Shown here piece by piece: positions 35,791 through 47,400 of a stretch of 64,000 bases of DNA. Source of the DNA: Eumeta japonica. Its lineage: Eukaryota > Arthropoda > Insecta > Lepidoptera > Psychidae. The notes below the pieces were generated by a model, which was not told the DNA's origin, ran no database searches, and saw only the letters and a program-made list of their open reading frames with translations. The DNA is taken from contig BGZK01000753.1 of assembly GCA_005406025.1 (NCBI GenBank), positions 124,001 through 188,000 of the forward strand, written 5' to 3'. Each line of letters starts with the position of its first letter. Position 1 is the stretch's first letter. The translations under genes and the position numbers were made by a program.

Positions 35791-38170
35791 TGTTTGGAGT
35801 CAAGTAACTGTATTATTAACTTATCACGCTATAATTCTATAAACAAAAGTGAACACCGTTCAATTAGTATATAAAAACTTGTACAATAAGCAGATTTAGG
35901 AGTTACTTTATAAGATTATTTTCATAGGTTTCTCATTATACTTATTGTTTTCTTTGTGAAATTATTATTTTTATATATATCATGTATCTTATAAACACTA
36001 TTACAACGATGGCTAATAGACACGTTCGAGTTTGTGGTATTTTCACAACTAACTAAGCTAAGCGGCATAATAGTGTGGAGATTTTTATAACCAAGTACAC
36101 AATGGGTACAGGTGCGGACTTAAGTCATCACTCTAACCTCTCTCTTACTGGAGTGACTATTCTAAGCTTACGCTCATGTCATATTTTTTTAGGCTTGACA
36201 TCATTATAATCATTATAACCTATTAAGAATCATTATAATAGGTGGCCAAAAGAATTAACCTAAAACCAGGCGATTGCCTTATGACCATAGGTAGTGGTGT
36301 ATTCCTCACAAAAAAGGTGAATTTTGTTATCGACGCGTGGTCGATTAATATCAGTTTGTATGTTGCGAGCGATTTTGTAACCCCTAGCAGACATACATCT
36401 AACGATAACATTATTTCTGATTTGCCGTCCCGCTACCACGACCGGGCGCTGAGCGAAACGTGGCTACATTTACCATCCTCGACGCTGCTTTTAAAAGTAT
36501 AGTAAGTATCGTGCCGTGACCCCATAGGTTATTTAAGAGTAGATATATTTCTATCCGAATAAGAGTTCAGGAAGAGCTTTGTCCGGAGCGATAATATGGA
36601 ACGACCAGTTGACGAAATTTACAAAATGTAGTTTGTTCTGCAGTCTGTCCTCCTCAATATGCGTGTACAGTAATCAGTATATGGAAAACAAAGTACAAAC
36701 GCCGCTCTTTCATTACCCACATGCAAACCTGGAAGGCGTAATTTTGATAGCACGTTTCGTTGCTGATCTATGAGCAGTTGGAGCGGCTGTCTTTTTTGCA
36801 GCAAAATCGTCCCGAAAAAAATTTGCAAACTATCCTATGTTATATAAATGAATCGCATGATCATGACAGCATTGTTTCATACACTTCAAAGAAATAGTTA
36901 GAAATGAGAATGGCGTTCGTGAAGATCGTGTAGAGCACAGAATTTTACAAGGTGTAGAAATGTTACAATCCTACTCTGATTAGATGCAATTCTAATACCG
37001 TGTCTTGTACCACTAAGTAGAAGCTGTCATCTGTAAGAAATCCTGCTAGCACTCACGTAGATAAGAATCTGACTCTGAAAAACTTCAAGAATAATCTTAC
37101 TTATAGAGAAGATATGGTGACATATAGAAAAAATATGGTTATATATAGACAAGGTATGGTAAAACGCCCTTTTGAATATTCCAGGAAGGTAATCGGCAAA
37201 ATAGTAGGAACTATTAAACTCTGAGCGTTACAGAATTCCTTTCCCTGAAGCCGAATTGGTATTGTCTAGATATGATATGAGGATATAGCTTCTGCATCAG
37301 AGTCCGCTCAATCAACTTTGGGATATCGGGGCAGGGAGATGAAAGGGTAATTACTTTCACTTTTCTCCAGGCCTAGAAAAGACGATCAATCTATATTAAG
37401 CCGTTTAAATGTCATTATTGCGGCTTCTAGTGTCTCTTAAATTAACGATTTGTACCCAAATTAAGGTGTTTTAACAACATGCATGTGCCCGCTTAGTCAA
37501 ATTGTAGGTACAAAGAGACTTGGCGGTTAGATGATTAACGACACAGCTACTACAAATTCTTCTTGAACACGCCTATCGAGTCCATAACCGATTACAAAGC
37601 GGAGCCGCAGAGAAATTCTAACTGCCACGAAGTTTCCGGGCGAGTCTGTTGTTGTTCAGTTCACATTTCAGTAAAGGCAGAGGGTACAAGATACGAGCCC
37701 ATTATTTTCAGACAGCGCACTTACAATGGAACGCGTTCTTGTAGGCTGTAAAATGTTCCCATCGCCGGGATGTCGGTGCGGTAAGGTAAACCAACAACTA
37801 GTTCTTGTGCATTTTTATCTCATCTGACAGTCATTATACGGCAACTGCCTCCTGCAAAGCGTAGACGGAGACGGGCCGAGATACTGCAGGTCTTCGTTTT
37901 ACCCAGCGATATTGTGCTTATATTATAGTTTTCTATTAGTTGCGTGTCATTACAATAAGGTACTGATTACTGATATTAAATAGTTTGTATTTGTTAACGC
38001 CATGTCTGATAAAATATAAGAAAAAGCGGCGAAATCAAAATTTAAATCGGTTAAAAAAGACGACTTTAAGCCATGAAAGATTCTTTGTTATCTCTGTCTT
38101 TAAAAATTTTATTTAGCGTGTAATTTATGTAGAACTATGCAATACGCACGTTTCAGGTTTTTAACGCTTA
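35791..38170. other. Spacer without recognised genes
   Basis: Balanced to AT-rich sequence. The frames of 60-86 codons at about 36220-36830 overlap on both strands and show no convincing domain. One plus-strand phrase 'LSETWL' is reminiscent of LINE endonucleases but is isolated. Nothing else is identified. Confidence 0.3.
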
Positions 38171-38173
38171 ATT

Positions 38174-38212
38174 TATATATATATATATATTATATATATA
38201 TATATATATATA
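38174..38212. repeat. (TA)n microsatellite
   Basis: An almost perfect TA tract with one TT interruption at 38190-38191. Confidence 0.9.
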
Positions 38213-38289
38213 ATTTAATATAAAATATAAATAATATGCTATGTATCATAAACATCGGGAACAATTCTACTGATTTACGAAAAACGAGT

Positions 38290-38735
38290 TTTATCTATTT
38301 AATCCAGGTCCTGCACCCGTTCCGGCTGCCGATCCTGCTCCCGTGCCACTTTCAATTCCAGTATCACTACCGGTCACGCTTCCGATTTTCTTTTCTCGAA
38401 AGGAACTCAAATGTTCTTTTATGTACACAAAAACATGGATGCAAAGTTAAATGATGATCGGTTGATTAATTAAGACGTGATAGCGTAACGTACAAACTAT
38501 CTCACTTTCGCATTTATAATTAAGTTTAATTAATAATTTTAAATAAGTTGAAAAATGAAATGTAAATCGAGAATGTAAAAATAAGTAAAAAAAAGTTCTA
38601 GTTGAAATGTAGTATATATGCAACAAAACAAAACAACGTGTATGCAAAATTTCATGGTGAACGGTTGAGTAGTTCAAATGTGAAAGCGTCACACACAAAC
38701 AAACAAACAAATTTATTTGTAATATTAGTTAGGAC
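38290..38735. mobile_element. Transposon fragment with degenerate repeat and two tail copies
   Basis: A degenerate 'cctgctcccgtgcc'-type array (38300-38400) is followed by 'aaatgatgatcggttgatta', 'agacgtgatagcgtaac' and 'ttcgcatttataatta' (about 38449-38525). After about 130 bp comes a second version: 'atggtgaacggttgagtagt', 'tgaaagcgtcacacac', 'aaacaaacaaacaaat' and 'ttgtaatatta' (about 38651-38730). These tail phrases are very common in lepidopteran dispersed repeats (Helitron-like, from memory). Two tails in a row suggest nested or tandem insertions. Confidence 0.5.
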
Positions 38736-38782
38736 AACATAATAATAATTAGTTACTCGTGGTAGAGCTTTGGTTTTAAAGA

Positions 38783-39110
38783 TTGAAGAGCCATATTGTG
38801 GCCAATTTGACTGCATCTAAAAAATGGGCCAACTTGACCGGTGAAAACCACACTTTCACAGAATACGGGCGTGAACTAGAAGCTTCCGTTGTTTCGTTTC
38901 ATCCAGTGAGTGAGAGTTCCGGTGGCGCACTCCCCCTTGCCCTCTTCCAGCAACCCGATCTCCTCCATCAGATATCCTATTCCCTCCCAAGAGGTCTGCA
39001 ACGCACCCGTGACTTCTCTGAGGTTCCGAGCGTCCATGGGCGACGTTGACCATCTACTATATAATAGATCGCCTGCTCGTTTTCCCCTCGACTATGCTAT
39101 AAAAAAACGG
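38783..39110 (+). mobile_element. LINE-type 3' end repeat, copy A
   Basis: It shares with 40235-40710 a series of phrases in the same order: 'cacagaatac', 'cgtgaa', 'gttgtttcgtttcatccagt'-like, 'gagtgag', 'tcctatt', 'gcaacgcac' and 'ccatgggcg'. The terminal phrase ends before 'gcctgctcgttttcccc' and an A-run ('ctataaaaaaa'). The related end at 32281-32330 supports a LINE 3'-UTR origin. No intact frame is present. Confidence 0.5.
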
Positions 39111-40234
39111 ACAACAAATTCTACAAGAAGTTAACGTAATAAATCAAAGTTAGTCCTCGGGAGATTTAAGTTAGGTCAACCTTATATAAAAACTTTTATG
39201 TTTGTTCACTTTTTTTTTTTGAAAATGTAAGCGGCACGTTTTTCTCATTATTATTTTATTCTGTTACGACAGAAAAGTTTCGGCCAAACCATCCAAGTCC
39301 GTCACGGTTCACGCGTACACGGTTACATTCCTTTTCGACTCAAACAACCGTTAAATTCGATTACGATATCGCAACAAGTCGTAAAGAAAACGAAAGTATT
39401 GTAACAAGCAGCAGCTCTTTATCTTATTATAATATTACGCGGTGAGCGATCGGGCGAATTGTTACGTCGGAGTTATCTGCGATTAGTTAATTGCGATAAT
39501 TGATTTTTAATGTGGGCTCTTACGTCGGAAATGTTGAAATAGTGCTTTAGTTTTATTAAAGACTAGCTTACGCCTTAAATTATAAAAAGTATTCACTGCA
39601 TTACATCAATAAATAATTACAGGATATTATTATTAATAAAATAGCATACTTTCTTTTAAGTTATAACAATATTTCCTTAAACATTTTCGTGACGTTTTTC
39701 TCTCGTAATTCTAATGATATGTTTATTTTTATTGATGAAAAATAATACTTAGCTAAGTTTCAATAAAATGCCTTGACTTTTTCTTGTAAATATCATTTGT
39801 ATTTTTTACAATAAAATAAATTTTGTAAAACTACCCTTTGTGTCACTTGTATAGTATAGGTCTTCGATCAAGGTATCTTATTGTTAGCAAGTTAAATGCG
39901 TAAATCGATAGACATTACGCGCTCACTCGGAGGATAGTCTCAGTTCTGACCAACAGGAGAACTTTCGTTTGGGATTACAGTTTTATACATTATATCCCCT
40001 TAATTTTTCAAATCTTAGAAAACATATTCAGAGTAATTTTTTACAATTCGTTTTGTTGTTAAACATTAAACGAATTAAAATCTCAATTATTGAAGTTTCA
40101 TTCAGAAAACGAAAATAAATAGGAAGAAATAATGTGTTAAATGAATAAATAAATAAAATTAAGCCAAACTTGAATTTTTACTCAATTAAAATAAAAAAAT
40201 TTATATAGAGTATTAAAAAATGTAGATTCTGGAC
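39111..40234. other. AT-rich spacer with a mixed-composition patch at about 39440-39550
   Basis: 'gatcgggcgaattgttacgt' and 'gcgattagttaattgcgata' in the patch resemble homeodomain-type sites in a GC-richer context. There is no gene. Confidence 0.35.
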
Positions 40235-40715
40235 ATTTCGCATCACGAAAATGAGCCGGCTCGACCGGTATGATACCACACTCTCACAGAATACAGACGT
40301 GAAATAAGAGCTTCTGTTGTTCATTTCGTCCAGTGAGTGAGGATTCCGTAACCACTCCCAATAGCGTAGTTACGGAAAGGCGGTGGGGGCGGCCCGCACC
40401 GTGTGCCATCCATTTAGGTGTGACACTCGAGTCCATTCAACCGTAAATTTTGATTCACAAAAAGTGCACAACGAAACATAAAACATTGTTTATCATTAGA
40501 ATTTTTTTTCAACTAAACAGTTTTGATTTTTGGGGTGTCACTTCAAATCCGCCCCGGGTGACACCCAGGCTAGCTACGCCACTGCCCATTCCCCCTCCAT
40601 CATTCCACCCCTTTCCATCAATCGTTCTACCGTCAGATGTCCTATTCCTACTTAAGATATCCGCAACGCACTGGTGACTCCCCAAGAGTTGCGAGTACCA
40701 TGGGCGGCGATGACA
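40235..40715 (+). mobile_element. LINE-type 3' end repeat, copy B, interrupted by a MITE
   Basis: This is the same repeat as 38783-39110. The segment 40359-40584 has no counterpart in copy A and is a later insertion; removing it leaves the two copies roughly collinear. The terminal phrase 'cgcaacgcactggtgactcc' and 'accatgggcggcgatgac' matches the LINE end at 32.3 kb. Confidence 0.55.
40359..40584. mobile_element. hAT-type MITE, 226 bp
   Basis: The left end 'caatagcgtag' and the reverse complement of the right end 'cagtggcgtagctag' form hAT-like terminal inverted repeats (CAGTGGCGTAG type). The 8 bp on each side, 'accactcc' (40351-40358) and 'cccattcc' (40585-40592), agree at 6 of 8 positions, consistent with a hAT 8-bp target duplication. 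The interior is noncoding. It sits inside LINE copy B, so it inserted later. Confidence 0.7.
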
Positions 40716-40825
40716 AAACGTGACGACAAAAAATATTGAAAGTATTCGTCATTTCGTTTGTAGGCGGACGTTGTAATGCTCAAAACGCCCGCGGTCGTGT
40801 ACATTGTGCAGCCTGACAACTCCTT

Positions 40826-41010
40826 TCTTTGACTCAAGTCAAATTAAGCGACTCGCTCCTCGACTTGGAGCCCAAGTTACACCTTTGTTTCCGGACGATG
40901 TCATCCCGTCGTCCCTCTAGGTCCAAGGCCCGCAATCTGAAACAAAAGTATTGTGGGAGTGTATACCTCGACAGTGGAGTGTCTGAGACCGGACACTATA
41001 ACGATTCATA
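40826..41010 (+). mobile_element. SINE 3' part (copy 2)
   Basis: 'gtgggagtgtatacctcgac' and 'agtggagtgtctgagac' correspond to the 3' parts of the relics at 19914-20225 ('gtgggagcgcatgtcttaat') and 51654-51935 ('catacttacctcaacagtag'). The promoter boxes are missing, so it is 5'-truncated. Confidence 0.4.
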
Positions 41011-41139
41011 ATTCACATTAAACAAATAATTTATGACGAAAATCGAAACGATTCGACAAGAAGAAAATTTAAGTGCAAAATTTTTACGAGGACCACCGGC
41101 ATGCGTTTGTTACCTACAGAAAATGTCAATGCGATCGCA

Positions 41140-41300
41140 ACGTAGAAGCCGCCGCCGATGATCTACAGCGTCAGGTCGCCGAAGGTCAATTTTTACGCAG
41201 TCGACTCCTGCATACGAGAATCGCGGGAGCCCCGCCCCGCGCGGCCCCTCCGCCTCGGGCGCGCCGGCGGAGGCCAGACCGCCTCACGTTCTATTTCGAA
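41140..41300. promoter_or_regulatory. GC-rich island
   Basis: 'gagccccgccccgcgcggcc' and 'ggcgcgccggcggaggccag' form a dense GC block within AT-rich DNA. The overlapping plus-strand frames (80 and 67 codons) are composition artefacts. Balanced sequence continues to about 41680. Confidence 0.3.
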
Positions 41301-43105
41301 TCCAATAAAAATTAACACTTCAGAGATGTTTTCGTTCGCGGCGAACGATATAGCAGATTAAAATTCCTACACGCCGCGCGATATCCCCATATTCGTGCCG
41401 ACGGCGGCGACGTAAAATGTAAATAATCAGAAACGACAGCCATCCAGTGCCTGACGCCCGTACGGGCATATATAACTCGTGTCGAAATAGCATCGTTCCG
41501 AATAAACATTTCCATAAAATTACAACATCAAAATGATCCATAAAACCTTATACGCACAAAACGGGGCGTGGCGCCCGAAACGTAGACGAAGTGGCTCGCA
41601 ATTTATCACGCGACCCGTAAAACAGCGGAGTTCAAATATCCACCGGCGCACTCGCAGATGACTCGGTTAGTTTCGGACTGCTGCGAGATATCCGAAGCTT
41701 TGCTGATTCACACCACTGCATGTACTGGGCTCCATTTCGTCACCGCATAATGCGGCAATTCGTCGAAATAAAACTGTTTCAATTATGTTCTCACATAAAA
41801 AAATCTGCGTATAAAAATTGGATCAGCTTTTTAATATTCGGTACTGAAAAAGTTAAACATTTGGAATTTGTCTATCTCAACGATATATATGTTATATCAT
41901 AATTTCAATGCTTGTCCGACGTTGCCAAACACCATTTTTCTAGGAAATAAGGCTTAATTAATTCTCATAGCGCCATTGTATAACGCGATGTCAAGATATA
42001 AAAAGTACATTTTGGGAAAGGGGTTTTATATGATTTTAAAAATAAACTTTTTATAGATCATCAAAAACGACATCAAATCATAGGAGGAAAGATTAAGGAT
42101 ACTGATAACACGCTTTATAAATACTTAACTCTTGAGTTGAACTGTGGAGGTTCTTACTTTTATCGATTTTTGTATCTGTATTGTATTTGTATTGTCTGTT
42201 TTTATGTATCTATATGATTGCACATGTACCCAAATCGAACAATTTGAGCACACGTACATGATGTGTTATATTGCATTGTGTACATAAAAAAAAAAAACTC
42301 TCGTAGGGAGAACATTTCACTTTTCCATTGTACAGTAGAAATATGATTTCGTAAATTTGATGCCCTTTTGTCACTTCATACAACAAAAATCTTTCTCATG
42401 ATATTATAATCTACTAATCGTGAACCATATCAAAGAAAATTATTCGGATGCATTTTAATTCAGACTCACCTGAATCGTAAAATGACAGACAGATGCACAG
42501 ACGGTTGACAGCTCGTGCGTCATGCGCCTACCCGTACCACATACCTTCCTATGATATAGCTTTAGTGATGCACACAGCGTATCGAACTTTCCGCGTCATA
42601 ACTTCGTAAAAGTTTACTTTGTTTACATTATCTTTCCACACTGATGCGCTCGAATTTACGAAAATATTCCATTAGAATTAGAAGATGACACTCATCGCGC
42701 CACTGTTTAGTCTAAATTTCTTAATCCAAATTGCACCGGTTTGTATTTATCTTTTCAGTTGGTTTATTTATATATATTTATACGTTTTTCATTATGAAAT
42801 AGTTTATTTTGATTTACATAAATTAATTGCAATATACTTTGCAATATAAATACGGATTTAGAGACTTTCAGAACGCAACATTTGAAATAATACTGACTGC
42901 AAAAATTGTACTGAAGCATAACAAATATTTACTCCAAAAACATTGTTTCAGGTACGGCCATGACACAAAATTGAAAGTAGTAATTAAAACGACATCGCTG
43001 CAAGTAACTACATTCCTAAACTCAGGTAATATATATTCAGAATTATTTAGATATTCAAATGATGATATAAAAAAAAAAAACTTATGTTAAGTGAGTCTGT
43101 CGCTT
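41301..43105. other. AT-rich spacer
   Basis: No gene, SINE or paired inverted repeat is recognised. It includes an A12 run near 42285 and another near 43070. Confidence 0.4.
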
Positions 43106-43220
43106 TTAATCATCGGCCCGTAGGCGGCGCGCGGCGGTGCCACCTGTTCATTCATAGATTTCTGTGAGGCGAGGTTCCGTCGGGGGGCGCCCACGTCCAT
43201 CCCGCCCACGGCCCGTTTAA
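43106..43220. promoter_or_regulatory. GC-rich island
   Basis: 'gtaggcggcgcgcggcggtg' and 'ttccgtcggggggcgcccac' form a short island with no supported frame. Confidence 0.28.
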
Positions 43221-43578
43221 TACAATAATAGAAGACCATAGTTAGGACTTTGTGTATGTAACAAAATAACTTTTGTAATTTAGTTAAACTATGTAGGATG
43301 TTTGATTATATCAGTAGCGTATAGAAGTGCCGGCGTCTTGTTTGCGCTGTGGAGTTGTGAGGCATTCACAACAACGCATACAAGTAGAAGTTCCGTTCTG
43401 CTCCTTTGTAACGAGTCACTTACACGATTGAATATGTCAATGTTTAAATATTCTCTCATTTATTACGACGAATATGAGTGACTTCGAATGACATGTTTTT
43501 CTATCTTATTTTGAATACAGCTTGTACTCGCGTATTCAATACTTCCAACCACATTATTAATTTTTTGTATAAGCAAAC

Positions 43579-43614
43579 AAAAGCTTAATAAGTATATTTA
43601 TCTATTAAGCTTTT
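43579..43614. repeat. Small hairpin, 12-bp stem
   Basis: 'aaaagcttaata' (43579-43590) is the exact reverse complement of 'tattaagctttt' (43603-43614), separated by a 12-nt loop. Confidence 0.6.
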
Positions 43615-43999
43615 CTTCGCCAATCATCCAATTAGCTGGTGAGGTTCGCGTTCGGTGTAGCTATTGCATTAAAACAACTAGCCTGTGCAATTTTAATTAC
43701 CAGAAGTCTAGAAGTCCAATTTCAGTTCTTCTAGAAAATTACTTCGTCAGACAGACAAATAAAGATGATTAAACAATGAAGTAATCCAACTGGCTTTCAA
43801 TTTTAATGTGAAACATTGAAAACAATTTTATACAAATAATGTCATCGAAATGTATGTTTTTAATCATCGCACATTACAGTCGTTCTACATACGTTCAATC
43901 GACGCCGATCACGGTTTATACCAAAACGGGAAGTAGAAACGAAACGGAACAGGAAGTTCCCTACGTATTATCCGCTTGTATCAGTCAACTCCGTTACTT

Positions 44000-44650
44000 A
44001 GGAGATTAAAGGCGGGCGTTAAATCTCGCATCTCGGGGACGTCTTCTCTTGTCGATGGCAGCGGATTAATGAGCTCGCGAGACTCGCAACTGACAGCCCC
44101 TATACAGAACAAAGGGACTACGAAATGAGATGAAAGAATTCTTTGATGATAAAAAGCGTGTGATACGGCCGAGGAGCCGTCGCCGCGCGGACTCCTCGAG
44201 ACGCCGCGCGGCGCACTGTTTATCCCGGCCCCTGTAACATTAATAAGGTCTCGCCCGACGCAGGGACGTAACCGAATAACATGACATTACAAACGGAATG
44301 TTTTAACGTTAGGTTAATTTACGTCCCCATGTCATATTTTCTGCCTCGGCTGTGTGAAAGCTACTCGACGCCGTTATGCGCTTGTCGACGGTTTATTCCT
44401 CACTAAACAAACCGACAGAGTACTTAGTATGTGGCTGCCGTTATTAAAAGCCACGCGATATGTAGTCGCGGGCGGGTCGGGCCGGTGCTGTGTTTGATTG
44501 ATGCGGTAATCGCCGCTGGTGTGTAATTACAGAAAGGTTTCTGCGGCATGTCCGCACGTCGTAGGTCACCCGCGGTACCTCGCCGCGCCCGGTCGCGCGG
44601 TCTGCCGGCGCCGACACGAGGAAAATGCTGTGCCGCTCGTTAAAGTTGTT
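44000..44650. promoter_or_regulatory. Cluster of GC-rich patches
   Basis: There are three GC blocks: about 44000-44060, 44165-44240 ('cgtcgccgcgcggactcctc') and 44455-44640 ('cgcgcccggtcgcgcggtct'). They are separated by balanced sequence with AT motifs ('ggttaatttacg'). The 77-codon minus-strand frame in the last block has no domain. By texture this is a candidate for clustered conserved noncoding elements. Confidence 0.3.
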
Positions 44651-45956
44651 GTACAGGTATACAAGTATATTATACACAAGTTCTAAGACGGTGAAGCAAT
44701 AGTTTGTTAACTAAATATACCTCTGCTATTCAAATTTTGAATATGAATATATGCCTGTATATTTTCATAATTGTCGAATTTATATGTTAATATAATTCGA
44801 TATTTTATTGCTTGTATACACCATTAATTGATTTCCGTTTTTTGGTTATGTGTACTATTATTGCAAATCAACACGTAGTGATCAGTTGTTGTATTCACTA
44901 ATTTCACGTCTCTTTTTTTTTTTGCTATCCACGCCTCCGTGAAGAAAACCAATTTAAGAAGTTTACAAGTGTATGCAAAGATAAGCAGGCGGTTGATATT
45001 TTGAAAGTAAAATTACGAAATATCAACAAACTTGAAAATATGAGACGCGCGCAAAACCAGAATCGTGAACCAGTTTCAGTCGAGAAATTCGAATGGGAAA
45101 CGGCGACCGGAGGCCGCGGCCGAAATGTCTGCGGTGAATTAGCGTTCGTATTGTTGTCGATTTATTTCGAGAGCGCGATAAAAGTCAACGTGACATTTCT
45201 CCCTTCTCGTGGTACGCCTTTTGTTGCACTCAAGTTCGCGGCCTTTTCTCTTAGCGAGTGCCGAGTCAGAACCGGAGGAATAAAATATAACAGAGCGCGT
45301 TCATATATGTATTTCTAAAGCGAAATTATTTTTCATCGCTTCCTTGAGAGATCATCATTATTAATTCTGCTTATTACTTGTGAGGAACTAGGAAATCGGT
45401 CTGCAATGGTAAAAGTCGTACCCGAAAAATGCATTTTTGAATTATTCACATTTATTTTTTTCGAAAGAAAATGTATTCCCTTTCACGTACATTATTATGA
45501 AACTTGGGAATCCATTGTAAACCACACAATGCCTATTTGCGAGCCTATTCTAATGAAGCGTAATATCACCAACAGCCACGGCCTCGGTGCACAGGAACGC
45601 GCCGACGAGTACAGTCCGTACGGTCACAATGCTATTGACAGCAAAAACACAATAGACACTGTTCCTAAATGGTCGTGACATGGCGTTGTAAGCCTTTTAG
45701 GATTTCAAAATATTTAAAATTGCAACAGCTCTCTGCGTCGTATAATATTTTTTAACAATTTCGTTCTGCCCGTTCACCTGCGAATTCATGTGCATTTCGA
45801 ATTAAGTTATTGCGGACACAAATGTAGTGCCGTCACATTTTCGTTTCTTAATGTTACTGTAAAATTTTAAAATGGGCTGAAAACTTTATAACAAAATTAT
45901 AATAGATCTTGTGCATATTTAATTGGTTGAAATGAAAAAAACGGCTACATTTTAAG
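44651..45956. other. Spacer, nothing firmly recognised
   Basis: AT-rich with a moderately GC-rich portion at about 45040-45290. Plus-strand frames of 105 codons (45001-45318) and 90 codons (45406-45678) lack recognisable features. Confidence 0.35.
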
Positions 45957-46060
45957 TACCCGAAACCGAAGAGCTTGCATGAACCAATTGATGAATGTTA
46001 GTGAAGGATGAGAGATGAGAGAGAGAGAGAGATCTGCAAAGATTGTATCAGGACTGATAT
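45957..46060 (+). pseudogene. RTE-like LINE reverse-transcriptase tail fragment with GA expansion
   Basis: The plus strand reads 'TRNRRACMNQLMNVSEG', matching the tail phrase of the 29727-30075 relic ('RTRNRQACMKRL' and 'ISEA') and the family consensus TRNRRACMKRLM-V-EAREVCKDR. The next residues have been replaced by a GA-dinucleotide expansion (about 46017-46032), after which 'ICKDCI' can still be read. Only about 35 codons survive, with a stop inside. It encodes nothing functional. Confidence 0.65.
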
Positions 46061-47294
46061 TTGAACCTAACCCTCTGGAAACTAGGTGTGAGTTTACGTC
46101 ATTGGTATTTTTTTTGTGCAGTAGTAATTTTATGTAGTGTTCATTTTTATATCTACATTGAATTGAAAATACGCAAAGCTTGAGATAGTACAAGTGCTAT
46201 TGATGTATACTTATTGCCGCAAAACGACTTCAAACAAAATATAAATATTTGATATTTGAAAAGAAATACATTGCGTATAAAAATTCGATTAATAAATAAT
46301 GAAAACATGATCCGTTGAGCGAGAATAATGCTGTTATTTCCGAACTAGTTCAAATAAACCCTTTTCGAACTTACAGGTATATACAAACACACACACATAC
46401 AAGGGAATTGTGTAGGGACAGTGGTTAAAAGAACGTTCGAAGATGCAAATCCGTCGAACTCGAATAAAAGGATTATAGGAGAAATCATGCATGATGTCGA
46501 AGTGTCATGATACATCCGAGCATACCAAAGGGAAATTTGTTATCTGAACTAAGCTCGTGCGACTGCCATTACAACTCCACTGGCCCATTTTGTCCCTCCC
46601 AGTACACACGACGGGCTCGTAACCCTCACGATCTACAAAACTCAAATTCCTATTTGCAATATACCACTAAAAGCTGTAAAATCACCCTTTTCAATATTTC
46701 CATTAGTTTAAGAGTAAGTGAAGTTTTATAAGGTGGAGAATTTCCAAGTTACGATATGGAGACCTAAATATTATACTATCATCGTCATTATCATCATCCG
46801 TTCAACCTTGAAACAGTCACGACGTATGAAAGGAGCTAGTTCCGATACAGTGAAGAGAACACCAATGTATGAAGGAAGTTTAATTTCTAATCTGGATTAG
46901 GATACTGCACATATAGAACCAGTATTGACCTGCTAGCTCCATGTATCTTTAGCCAGAAACTCGAGTCAGGATAGGTAATAGATGCTTAATAGATAGGTAA
47001 TAGATATAGAAAAAAGTAATATGTTAATGAATATCGCGAGGAATATCTTCTTTCTCATTTTATTCTTCTTCACCTAGTGACTACTCTTTCATTCTTCGTT
47101 CCTTCATTCGGTGCGGATTTTTCAGAAGCCGTTTTTGTAAATTGGTATAGTTCATCAGCAGCCACCATTTCTATTTTATTCCTTGTCAATGCAGCTCACT
47201 TTTCTATTAAAATATTATGGGCGTTAAAATTATTATATTTGATATTTTTTTGTATTGACCCACTCTCATTTGATACTCTTTTATGAAATACACT
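46061..47294. other. Spacer, nothing firmly recognised
   Basis: Balanced to AT-rich. The region about 46440-46910 has a coding-like texture, but its frames of 74 and 60 codons match nothing I know. It might be decayed transposon sequence. Confidence 0.3.
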
Positions 47295-47400
47295 AACATC
47301 GCGGGCGGCTCTTCACGCCCGACTGAGCTCCTCGTCGCGCCGTCTCTCCTTCAGCGGATCACGCAGCTGTCACTACGCACCCCATCCGCGGACAGAAATC
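47295..47400. promoter_or_regulatory. GC-rich patch
   Basis: 'catcgcgggcggctcttcac' and 'gctcctcgtcgcgccgtctc' in AT-rich DNA, with no frame. Confidence 0.25.

Noticed and set aside
36242..36502. Possible LINE endonuclease fragment ('LSETWL')
   Set aside because: Only six residues match; the surrounding frame does not show the other endonuclease motifs.
45001..45318. 105-codon plus-strand open frame
   Set aside because: No recognisable motif, and it looks like GC-richer noncoding DNA. A lone exon cannot be excluded but is not supported.
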